Source of the DNA: Rossellomorea vietnamensis
GTDB taxonomy: Bacteria; Bacillota; Bacilli; Bacillales; Bacillaceae_B
Direction of reading: 5' to 3'
DNA length: 64,000 nt
Assembly (NCBI RefSeq): GCF_001305855.1
Contig: NZ_LIXZ01000003.1
Location: forward strand, 124,001-188,000
Within the stretch, counting starts at the first letter, position 1. Each line of letters starts with the position of its first letter. A program made the position numbers and the translations under genes. Below, in pieces: positions 18,682 to 25,709 of this stretch. The notes under the pieces are model-generated. The model searched no databases, had not been told where the DNA came from, and worked only from the letters and a program-made list of their open reading frames with translations.

Positions 18682-18701
18682 AAACGAAAGCGGTTTCGTT
18701 T
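18682..18701. promoter_or_regulatory. LacI-type operator 1
   Basis: AAACGAAAGCGGTTTCGTTT, a 20-base near-perfect palindrome upstream of the binding-protein gene. It shares the core CGAAA-N4-TTTCG with operators 2 and 3 and is probably the target of the LacI-family repressor next door. Confidence 0.8.
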
Positions 18702-18718
18702 ACTTTCAATTAAAAATA

Positions 18719-18734
18719 TCGAAACCGGTTTCGA
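18719..18734. promoter_or_regulatory. LacI-type operator 2
   Basis: TCGAAACCGGTTTCGA is a perfect 16-base palindrome centred 35 bp from operator 1, between lacI-type gene and binding-protein gene. Confidence 0.82.
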
Positions 18735-18754
18735 AATTCATAAAAAAATATAGA

Positions 18755-19780
18755 TTATTTCTTTTTTTCTTTTTTTACCAGCGTACAAGATTCCCTGATG
18801 ATGAGGTCCACCGGAACGACTTCTGTCGTTATCAGCTTCTTCTTCTGGATGATCTGCTTCATCAGTAACTGTCCCGCACGTGCACCGATCAGGTCCGTAT
18901 CCTGTCTGACCGTGGTCAGCTTCGGTGTGAGGTAGGAAGACATTTCAATATCATCATACCCGATGATGGAAATATCCTCAGGAATTCTTAGTCCCTTCGC
19001 TTTGATGGCTTCCATGGCACCGATGGCCATGTGATCACCTGCAACGAAGACTGCTGTTGGGACTGTTTCAAGTTCCAGGAGTGTTTCCATTGCAACTCTT
19101 CCTTCTGCAATCGAGAACATCCCGCCGTTAACAAGATACCCATCAAGAATTGGGAGATTCTGCTCGTCCATTCCCTTAGTGAATCCCTTGATCCGCTGTG
19201 CTCCGGCATCGATCGACGGATCCCCTGAAATATGGGCGATTCGGGTGTGGCCCAAAGAATGCAGATAATTCACAGCCAATCTTCCACCTTCAATATTATC
19301 GGAATAAACAACACTGCAGTTCTGATTGCTCATGTCGATCACGACAATCGGGACGTGATTATTGATCATATCCTGAACCTGTGGATCATTTGGGTCTGAG
19401 CAGATCACAACGATTCCATCCACGGCACGATACAAAAAATGCTCAAGATAACTCGTGTCCCGATTCCGGAGGTTCCGTGAAGCAAAGATCAAATCATAAC
19501 CTTCCCGTTCCACATACTTGCGGAAACTTTCAATAAGGGCACTGAAGAAAGGATGCTTCAATCCGACCTCATTGTCCTCTGCAAACATGACCCCGATCGT
19601 CCAGGATTTCTTCGTTGATAAGGACTGGGCATGGGCATTGGGTAAATAACCCATTTCAGCCGCTGCATCGAGGATTTTTTGCTTCGTTTTTTGACTCACA
19701 TCTGTGTAATTGTTAAGAGCCTTTGAAACGGTCGTACTGGAAAACCCAGTGCGTTTTGCTAAGTCATAGATTGTAACCAT
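18755..19780 (-). CDS. LacI-family repressor of the beta-glucoside operon
   Basis: 341 residues starting at the ATG with GAGGAGACAGTA; longer in-frame extensions lack a ribosome site and would cover operator 3. N-terminal LacI helix-turn-helix (VTIYDLAKRTGFSSTTVSKALN, with the hinge ending YLPNAHAQSL), then a periplasmic-binding-protein-like effector domain with VFVAGDHMAIGAMEAI and ISIIGYDDIEMS. It is encoded directly ahead of the ABC and glycosidase genes on the same strand, so it most likely represses both them (operators 1 and 2) and itself (operator 3), released by an imported sugar. Confidence 0.9.
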   Translation of the reverse strand: MVTIYDLAKRTGFSSTTVSKALNNYTDVSQKTKQKILDAAAEMGYLPNAHAQSLSTKKSWTIGVMFAEDNEVGLKHPFFSALIESFRKYVEREGYDLIFASRNLRNRDTSYLEHFLYRAVDGIVVICSDPNDPQVQDMINNHVPIVVIDMSNQNCSVVYSDNIEGGRLAVNYLHSLGHTRIAHISGDPSIDAGAQRIKGFTKGMDEQNLPILDGYLVNGGMFSIAEGRVAMETLLELETVPTAVFVAGDHMAIGAMEAIKAKGLRIPEDISIIGYDDIEMSSYLTPKLTTVRQDTDLIGARAGQLLMKQIIQKKKLITTEVVPVDLIIRESCTLVKKEKKK

Positions 19781-19797
19781 TACTGTCTCCTCTTCAT

Positions 19798-19811
19798 CGA
19801 AAGCGCTTTCG
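19798..19811. promoter_or_regulatory. LacI-type operator 3, probable autoregulation site
   Basis: CGAAAGCGCTTTCG is a perfect 14-base palindrome 18 bases ahead of the repressor start codon. It has the same core as operators 1 and 2. It also resembles a CcpA cre site, so catabolite control through the same site is possible. Confidence 0.75.
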
Positions 19812-19921
19812 TTAATTGTTATTATAGTCCAGACTATTAAGGGAATCAATACTAATTTTTAGAAAACTTTAAAAAATTGGTTGGTTTATTTTGGTATATA
19901 GTTGATTGCAGGTCCTCCCAT

Positions 19922-19954
19922 AAAAAAAGCAGCCCCGCTACAGGACTGCTTTCC
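19922..19954 (-). terminator. Terminator of swrC
   Basis: AAAGCAGTCC and GGGGCTGCTTT pair around a short loop and end in TTTTTTTA on the minus strand, seven bases after the stop codon. Confidence 0.9.
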
Positions 19955-19960
19955 CTCTTT

Positions 19961-22900
19961 CTATTCTTTCACTACCTTGCGCTTACGTCCACCGATCTTC
20001 CCTTTGATTTTCATCAGGATTTCATACACGATCGGTACGATGACAAGCGTTAAGAGTGTCGAACTGGTCAATCCTCCAATAACCGTGACACCGAGACCTT
20101 TCGAAATCAGTCCACTTCCTTCAAGGCCGAGTGCCAATGGGAACAGAGCCCCGATTGTGGCAATGGCTGTCATGAGGATCGGGCGGAGTCGGGTAGAACC
20201 GGCTTCGAGTAATGCTTCCCGTGTGGATAGACCTTCTTTTTCCTTATGAATCACACGATCGACAAGGACGATGGCATTCGTTACAACGATACCGATCAGC
20301 ATCAGTGCCCCGATCATAGAAGAGATACTGATTGTTTCCCCTGCGATCAATAACCCTACCAATGCTCCGATAATCGTGAATGGCAGTGAAAACAGGATGG
20401 CAAATGGTGCAAGGCCGCCACCGAATGTAATGACAAGGATCAGGTAGACAATCGCAATCGCTGCAAGCATCGCTAATCCAAGTTGAGTGAAGGACTCCTT
20501 GATATCTTCTGTCACTCCACCCATATTCACGTCCACACTTGATGGTACATCAAGTTTATCGATTTCTTTCTGGATATCCTGAGATGCTTTCGACACATCA
20601 TCGGTCTTCAGTTCTCCACTCACTTGAGCAAACACTTTTCCGTCCCGTCGTGATACGGTATCGGACGTTTTACCTTCCTGAACCTCAACGACGTCTTTAA
20701 TCGGAACTTCCATGCCCAATGGTGACTGGATGGTTTTATCCGTTAAGTCGCTGATGCTTTCATACTTTTCTTTTTCAACATCCAGATAGACATTCACTTC
20801 TTCTCCATCTTTTTCAATGGTCGTGAGGACCGGACGCTGGCGTGTCTGACCAAGTTCCATGGCGATTTGACCTGCCGTCAGGCCAAGCTCGCTCAATTTA
20901 TCCTGATCCGCGACGAAGGAGTATTCGTCATAGGATTCGGAAATGCTTGATCCGACCTTTTTGAAATCTTTCTTGTCTTTCATCATGTCTTGAATATCGT
21001 TGACAACAGGTTCGATGTCTTTAAGGGTTTCCCCGTATACGTACACGACGATTTCATTGCTGCCGGCACTTGCGGAGAAGTCCTGTGATGCCCATTCGCC
21101 TTTGTCAGTTGATTTCTGCAGGTCTTTGATGACCTTTTCTTTTTCTTCAGAGAAATTTTCTGTATCGTCATTATACTGAACGTAGAAGATCGCATTGTTT
21201 GAACTTCCCGGACTCATCGGATTTTCCCCGCCGACAGAGTATTGAATCGTATCAGCGTCTTTACGTCCCTGGAAGTATTCCTCTGCATCCTGTGCGATTT
21301 TCTCCACATCTTCTTCGGTTTGACCGGGATCTGGTTTATAGGTCGCCATGACCATCTTCTCTTCATCGGATGGAAGGAAACTTACCCCAATAAGCGGAAC
21401 AAGGAACAAGCTTCCCACCAACATGGCGATGGCAAGGATCGACGTAATGATCTTATGGTTCAACGTCCAATTCAATACACCTTTATACCAAATCGCTAAA
21501 CGGCTTTTCTTTTCTACGTGTTTCTTTCCTACACCCTTTTTAAACATGGAGTGAGCAAGCATCGGTACGATTGTAACCGCAACAAGAAGTGACGCCAATA
21601 AAGCGAATACGATCGTTAAGGCGAACGGTAGGAATAGCTCACCGATCATGCCTTGAACCAAGCCTAATGGAAGGAACACGGCAATCGTGACGATGGTTGA
21701 TGACGCGATCGGAACGAACATTTCTTTCGTCGCTTCCCGGATCAGGTCTTTCCCTTTCAGCAATTCACCTTTCAGTGACATCCTTCGGTAGATATTCTCT
21801 ACTACGACAATGGAATCATCGATAACACGTCCAATGGCAACGGTCATCGCTCCAAGGGTCATGATATTCAACGTGATATCCATCTGTTTTAGAAGTAAAA
21901 TCGCGATTAATAGCGATAACGGAATCGATACGACGGAAATAAGCGTCGATTTGATATCCCGTAAGAACAGGAGAATGATGATGACCGCGAACACAGCACC
22001 GAATAATGCCTTATTCAGCATCGTGCTGACAGATTCCTCGATCGGTTCACCCTGGTCAAATGTAGAAATGATTTCTACTCCATCGATATCTTTCTCAAAC
22101 GTTTTGACTTCTTCTTTGACAGCATTGACAACATCGACCGTATTGGCGTCTGCTGTTTTTACCACTTGAAGTCCGATGGATTCTTTTCCGTTCGTTCTGG
22201 AAATAGATTCTGCTTTCCCGGTCAGTTTGATATCAGCAAGATCTGATAGTTGAACCGTCGGGACCTTCATGCCGGCAGGTGCTTGTCCAGTAGCAGGAGC
22301 CTGAGGAGTCTGCCCTTGTCCCTGCTGCCCTTGTGCTGTTGCCCCACCCGGCGTCACAGGGATCTTCATTTCTTTCAAATCTTCAATCGTTGTAATATTC
22401 CCATCGACCATCACGGATTTCTGACTGTCTTTAAACGTGTATAATCCCAATGGGGCAGTCACATCAGAGCCTTTGATGATATTTTGAACGGTTTCTTCCG
22501 TCAGTCCATATTGTGCAAGCTTATCCTGGTCAAAAACGACCTGTGCCTCTTGCACTTGCTGGCCGGATGCCTGGACCGAAGCAACCCCGTCCACTCCCTC
22601 GAGCTGAGGAATAATGGTATCTTCTACTGTTGATGTTAATTGAGCTAAAGATTGGTCTTCATTCGCCACACTGAGAGCGATGACCGGGAAAGCGTTAAAG
22701 CTCAATCGTGATACTTCCGGCTCGTTCACTCCGTCAGGAAAAGAAAGATCCGAAAGAGCCTCTTCCACTTCGGTCTTTGCTTCATCCATATCTTTCGAAA
22801 ACTTGTATTCTATTTGAACGGCTGAAGCATTCTGGTATGATGTTGAGCTGACAACATTCACCCCATTTAGATTCTGCAACCGTTTCTCAATTGGTTCGGA

Positions 22901-23092
22901 CACCTTGTCTGCTACATCTTCAGGAGTAGCCCCGGGATACACCGTTGTCACACTGACAATCGGGGTATTGATGTTAGGCAGGGTTTCGAGCTTCATATTA
23001 AATCCTGAATATAAGCCTGCAATAATGACGATGATCGTCATCAGCCACACAGCAAACTTATTCTTAAGTACGAAATTGATAATCCTGTTCAC
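19961..23092 (-). CDS. swrC: SwrC-like RND (AcrB family) efflux pump
   Basis: About 1,043 residues from a GTG preceded by AGAAGGGATG; the frame extends to 23167 but that would run through two operators. The protein has the RND layout: one helix at the start, a large extracytoplasmic porter loop, six helices around the proton-relay block IGRVIDDSIVVVENIYRRM, a second loop and five or six final helices. A Gln/Pro/Gly-rich insert (about residues 255-285 of this frame) sits in the first loop. SwrC (YerP) of Bacillus subtilis exports surfactin and supports swarming. The divergent YerO-like regulator and shared operators support the name. Confidence 0.88.
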   Translation of the reverse strand: MNRIINFVLKNKFAVWLMTIIVIIAGLYSGFNMKLETLPNINTPIVSVTTVYPGATPEDVADKVSEPIEKRLQNLNGVNVVSSTSYQNASAVQIEYKFSKDMDEAKTEVEEALSDLSFPDGVNEPEVSRLSFNAFPVIALSVANEDQSLAQLTSTVEDTIIPQLEGVDGVASVQASGQQVQEAQVVFDQDKLAQYGLTEETVQNIIKGSDVTAPLGLYTFKDSQKSVMVDGNITTIEDLKEMKIPVTPGGATAQGQQGQGQTPQAPATGQAPAGMKVPTVQLSDLADIKLTGKAESISRTNGKESIGLQVVKTADANTVDVVNAVKEEVKTFEKDIDGVEIISTFDQGEPIEESVSTMLNKALFGAVFAVIIILLFLRDIKSTLISVVSIPLSLLIAILLLKQMDITLNIMTLGAMTVAIGRVIDDSIVVVENIYRRMSLKGELLKGKDLIREATKEMFVPIASSTIVTIAVFLPLGLVQGMIGELFLPFALTIVFALLASLLVAVTIVPMLAHSMFKKGVGKKHVEKKSRLAIWYKGVLNWTLNHKIITSILAIAMLVGSLFLVPLIGVSFLPSDEEKMVMATYKPDPGQTEEDVEKIAQDAEEYFQGRKDADTIQYSVGGENPMSPGSSNNAIFYVQYNDDTENFSEEKEKVIKDLQKSTDKGEWASQDFSASAGSNEIVVYVYGETLKDIEPVVNDIQDMMKDKKDFKKVGSSISESYDEYSFVADQDKLSELGLTAGQIAMELGQTRQRPVLTTIEKDGEEVNVYLDVEKEKYESISDLTDKTIQSPLGMEVPIKDVVEVQEGKTSDTVSRRDGKVFAQVSGELKTDDVSKASQDIQKEIDKLDVPSSVDVNMGGVTEDIKESFTQLGLAMLAAIAIVYLILVITFGGGLAPFAILFSLPFTIIGALVGLLIAGETISISSMIGALMLIGIVVTNAIVLVDRVIHKEKEGLSTREALLEAGSTRLRPILMTAIATIGALFPLALGLEGSGLISKGLGVTVIGGLTSSTLLTLVIVPIVYEILMKIKGKIGGRKRKVVKE

Positions 23093-23119
23093 GTCGTATT
23101 CATCCCTTCTCTCTATTTC

Positions 23120-23133
23120 TGACCGACTAGTCA
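23120..23133. promoter_or_regulatory. TetR-type operator 1 at swrC/yerO
   Basis: TGACCGACTAGTCA, inverted repeat of the form TGACY-N4-RGTCA, within 30 bp of the swrC start. Confidence 0.75.
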
Positions 23134-23152
23134 TAACAACATCTAATATAAC

Positions 23153-23166
23153 TGACCAATTAGTCA
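23153..23166. promoter_or_regulatory. TetR-type operator 2 at swrC/yerO
   Basis: TGACCAATTAGTCA; same symmetric pattern, centred 33 bp from operator 1. Confidence 0.78.
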
Positions 23167-23205
23167 TAAGTCAATATACTTATCAAAGAAAAGGTTTATT
23201 TTTTG

Positions 23206-23219
23206 TGACCAATCGGTCA
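23206..23219. promoter_or_regulatory. TetR-type operator 3 at swrC/yerO
   Basis: TGACCAATCGGTCA, centred 53 bp from operator 2 and 37 bases before the yerO start, placed to control yerO itself. Confidence 0.78.
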
Positions 23220-23255
23220 TAATATGTGTAAGGAGTTTATCAAGGAGAGGAAAGT

Positions 23256-24113
23256 ATGAAAGAAAAAGAAAAATTAATCATAGAAACATCGATTAAGCTG
23301 TTTGCCACGAAAGGATTTAACGCTACCTCCGTTCAAGAAATCGTGAACGAATGTGATATATCAAAAGGTGCCTTTTATTTGTATTTCAAATCAAAGGAAG
23401 CTCTTCTGTTTGCCATCATGACCTACTATTTTAAAATGATCACTGACAAAGTAAACGAAATTGAAAACGAGGATCTTCCTCCTTATGAGAAATTCCAAAA
23501 GCAATTAGAGTGTCAGCTCATTGAAATTTGCAAGCATAAAGAGTTCATCATCATGCAGATCAGAGAGAACGCCATGCCGTTCAATGATGAAATTCATGAT
23601 CTCCTAAGCGAGATGAAGATGAACACCCACCGGTATTACAGAAGAAGATTATTCGGGATATACGGAAAAAAGATAGAGCCCTATTTCTGGGACATTACCA
23701 TGATGATTCAAGGTTTTTTCCATTCTTATTTAGAACTCGTCATGCTGGATAAGATCGATCTGGACTTTTCTTACTTGTCCCATTTCATATTAAAACGGAC
23801 GGATGATTTAGTCGAAGGTTTGCTAAGGAGTGGAGATGCGCCGGTGCTTTCCTTTGAAAAATTGGATGATCTGGTAAAGGACTTTACCTCTTCTACCAGA
23901 ATCACTGAGTCGACCCTTGTTCATATGATTCAGGATGCACTCGAGATGACAGAGGAAGAGAATATCCGGATTTCCCTGGAGGTCATTAAAGAAGAAATCC
24001 AGAAAGACAAAACCCGGCCCGTCGTCATTAAAGGAATGCTTGTGAATCTAGCGGAAGATGCTTCAATGAAGCATCTAATGAATGCTTTGAGACATTTTTA
24101 TCAAATTCAATGA
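23256..24113 (+). CDS. yerO: YerO-like TetR-family repressor
   Basis: 285 residues. The N-terminal TetR helix-turn-helix is clear: ETSIKLFATKGFNATSVQEI then CDISKGAFYLYFKSKEALL. The rest is an all-helical ligand-binding domain, long for the family but matching the length of YerO (about 289). It is divergent from swrC with three matching operators between them, so it probably represses both genes until a pump substrate binds. Start ATG follows AAGGAGAGGAAAGT. Length and context support the name; similarity itself could not be computed. Confidence 0.85.
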   Translation: MKEKEKLIIETSIKLFATKGFNATSVQEIVNECDISKGAFYLYFKSKEALLFAIMTYYFKMITDKVNEIENEDLPPYEKFQKQLECQLIEICKHKEFIIMQIRENAMPFNDEIHDLLSEMKMNTHRYYRRRLFGIYGKKIEPYFWDITMMIQGFFHSYLELVMLDKIDLDFSYLSHFILKRTDDLVEGLLRSGDAPVLSFEKLDDLVKDFTSSTRITESTLVHMIQDALEMTEEENIRISLEVIKEEIQKDKTRPVVIKGMLVNLAEDASMKHLMNALRHFYQIQ

Positions 24114-24157
24114 TGAGGTTTGGACAACACTAAATATGCTTGTGTAAAGCCATAAAT

Positions 24158-24216
24158 AAATCCGAACGAATTCGATTTCCATAAGAATTTCGAATAGTCG
24201 TTCGGATTTTCTTTTA
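24158..24216 (+). terminator. Terminator of yerO
   Basis: AAATCCGAACGA and TCGTTCGGATTT form the outer stem, with an inner ATTCGA-type hairpin (ATTCGAtttc / gaatTTCGAAT), followed by TTCTTTTAT. Confidence 0.85.
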
Positions 24217-24241
24217 TCCCATCCACTTTTCCCCATATGTC

Positions 24242-24895
24242 CTAAAGCTCCTGGATCTGCTCGGATTCATGTATGGTCACTTCTTGGTTGAATGTCCCTA
24301 TTGCCGCCCGGTACATGCCATAGGCAACCTGTTGGCCCGGAATGCTTCTGTATCGTTTCAATCTGCCCACCATGACAGGGCGGACGGCTCTTGAGAAGAT
24401 TTCCCCCGCTTTCTCACCAAACCGGAATTCTTGCCTTTCCCCGATTAAAAGGGATGGCCTGAATATATGGAGTGATGGAAAATGAAGCTCCTTCAATTCC
24501 TTCTCCAAATTCCCTTTGACCTTACTATAAAAGAACAGTGATTCCGGATTTGCACCAATCGATGAGATCACGAGATACTGCTTTGCTCCATGTGATTTCC
24601 CGAGCTTCCCAAGTTGAATGGGATACTCGTAGTCCACTTTCTTAAAGGCATGTTTCGTCTTGGCTTTCTTGATCGTGGTTCCGAGGCAGCAAAACACATC
24701 ATCAATTTCCTCATGGGGCAGAAGCTTCATTCCATCAAAGGAAATGATCCGTTCATCCAGTTTCTCATGTTTCACCCCGCTGTCCCTTCTAACAAAGGAA
24801 ATCACTCTTATGTATTCAGGACTCTTCAGGAGTATATCAATCAGATGGGAACCGACAAGGCCCGTCGCTCCTGCGATTAAGGCTACTCTGGACAC
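24242..24895 (-). CDS. NAD(P)-binding atypical short-chain dehydrogenase
   Basis: 217 residues from a GTG with GGGGGGATTCT upstream; the frame could be extended to 24949 but lacks a site there. The nucleotide-binding motif GATGLVGSHL is at the N-terminus, with CCLGTTIKKA and the active-site-like tyrosine region SLFFYSKVKGNLEKEL (Y-x3-K). Related proteins include the HTATIP2/YraR-like oxidoreductases, which have no firm substrate in bacteria. It is a single-gene unit. Confidence 0.75.
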   Translation of the reverse strand: MSRVALIAGATGLVGSHLIDILLKSPEYIRVISFVRRDSGVKHEKLDERIISFDGMKLLPHEEIDDVFCCLGTTIKKAKTKHAFKKVDYEYPIQLGKLGKSHGAKQYLVISSIGANPESLFFYSKVKGNLEKELKELHFPSLHIFRPSLLIGERQEFRFGEKAGEIFSRAVRPVMVGRLKRYRSIPGQQVAYGMYRAAIGTFNQEVTIHESEQIQEL

Positions 24896-25002
24896 AGAAT
24901 CCCCCCCTCTCTCTATGAATGATTTTTCTTTAGTATAATGCATATTCATATAAAATCCTTATGTAACCACTATTAGCCTTTCCCCTATAGCCTTCCACCT
25001 GC

Positions 25003-25038
25003 AAAGGCGTTAATCAACGTTTGGTGATTAACGCCTTT
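25003..25038 (-). terminator. Terminator of the small-ORF unit
   Basis: AAAGGCGTTAATCA and its exact complement flank an eight-base loop, ten bases after the stop codon of the 25048 gene. The T run on the minus strand is only TTT. Confidence 0.75.
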
Positions 25039-25047
25039 CGGTTACCC

Positions 25048-25248
25048 CTATAGCTCTTCATCTTCAAAAAACTGCTGTAACTTTTCCTCTTGTTCAGGAC
25101 TCGCTCTTTCTGTCGAATAAGGGTTATCTTTTACTCCTTGCGTATCCATATTTGTTTTGATTGCGAAAAATGGACCTTTTGGTTCCTCCGCTATGACACG
25201 GTCATTCAACTCTTTGAAGTCCGGCATTTCCTTGTTTCCTTTATCCAT
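25048..25248 (-). CDS. Small acidic protein of unknown function
   Basis: 66 residues from ATG with an AAGGAG site that lies inside the preceding small gene. It is charged, has no membrane segment or signal peptide, and ends in a Glu-rich helix (EEKLQQFFEDEEL). I do not recognise it. It follows the 25250-25396 gene with a one-base gap, so the two are probably translated together. Confidence 0.6.
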   Translation of the reverse strand: MDKGNKEMPDFKELNDRVIAEEPKGPFFAIKTNMDTQGVKDNPYSTERASPEQEEKLQQFFEDEEL

Positions 25249-25249
25249 C

Positions 25250-25396
25250 TTATCTGGCTCCTTCCCGGCTTTTTTCCGTATTTTTATAAGCAATCAAAAC
25301 GATGTCCTCGGCAGATTGCTGACAAAGTTCACTTTCCATACTTTTCACTTTATTCAAGGCATCTTCAGACAAATCCGCTACGGGAAATTCTTTCAT
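25250..25396 (-). CDS. Very small protein of unknown function
   Basis: 48 residues starting MKEFPVADLSEDALNKVKSM and ending in NTEKSREGAR, preceded by GGAGGGG about 11 bases upstream. It has the look of a small helical cytosolic protein with one cysteine. No family is recognised. Its stop codon lies just ahead of the start of the 66-residue gene, whose ribosome site is within this gene, which supports both as real. Confidence 0.55.
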   Translation of the reverse strand: MKEFPVADLSEDALNKVKSMESELCQQSAEDIVLIAYKNTEKSREGAR

Positions 25397-25414
25397 ATTC
25401 AACGCTGACCCCTC

Positions 25415-25609
25415 CTATCCATTCTCGTTCGCTTGTCCGATCACTTTCTCTGCGATGACACCGTTCCCTTCTTCCACCGCATGATGTTCCTCCAGGGACT
25501 CTCCCGGAACATACACCTGGCTCGGGTTGCGCAGCCGGTCATTCATGGTGAATTCAGGATTCAAAGGGGTGTCCATACGCATTTTTTCAGATTTCTTATC
25601 TCTGTCCAT
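25415..25609 (-). CDS. Small hydrophilic protein of unknown function
   Basis: 64 residues from ATG with a strong GGAGGTGG site. Sequence is hydrophilic and probably disordered (MDRDKKSEKMRMDTPLNPEF at the start, GQANENG at the end). Such proteins are often spore- or stress-associated in Bacillaceae, but that is only inference. It is first in a row of three tiny genes on the same strand. Confidence 0.6.
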   Translation of the reverse strand: MDRDKKSEKMRMDTPLNPEFTMNDRLRNPSQVYVPGESLEEHHAVEEGNGVIAEKVIGQANENG

Positions 25610-25662
25610 TCGTACCACCTCCACTATTTAGTATGGCTAGTAACAGGAGAATCATTCCAATA

Positions 25663-25699
25663 TAAAAGGCGCCTGAGCAACCACCGTCGCTCAGGCGCC
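25663..25699 (-). terminator. Terminator of the ATP-grasp unit
   Basis: GGCGCCTGAGC and GCTCAGGCGCC pair around a ten-base loop with TTTTAT following on the minus strand, 11 bases after the stop codon. Confidence 0.92.
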
Positions 25700-25709
25700 A
25701 TTCATCATG

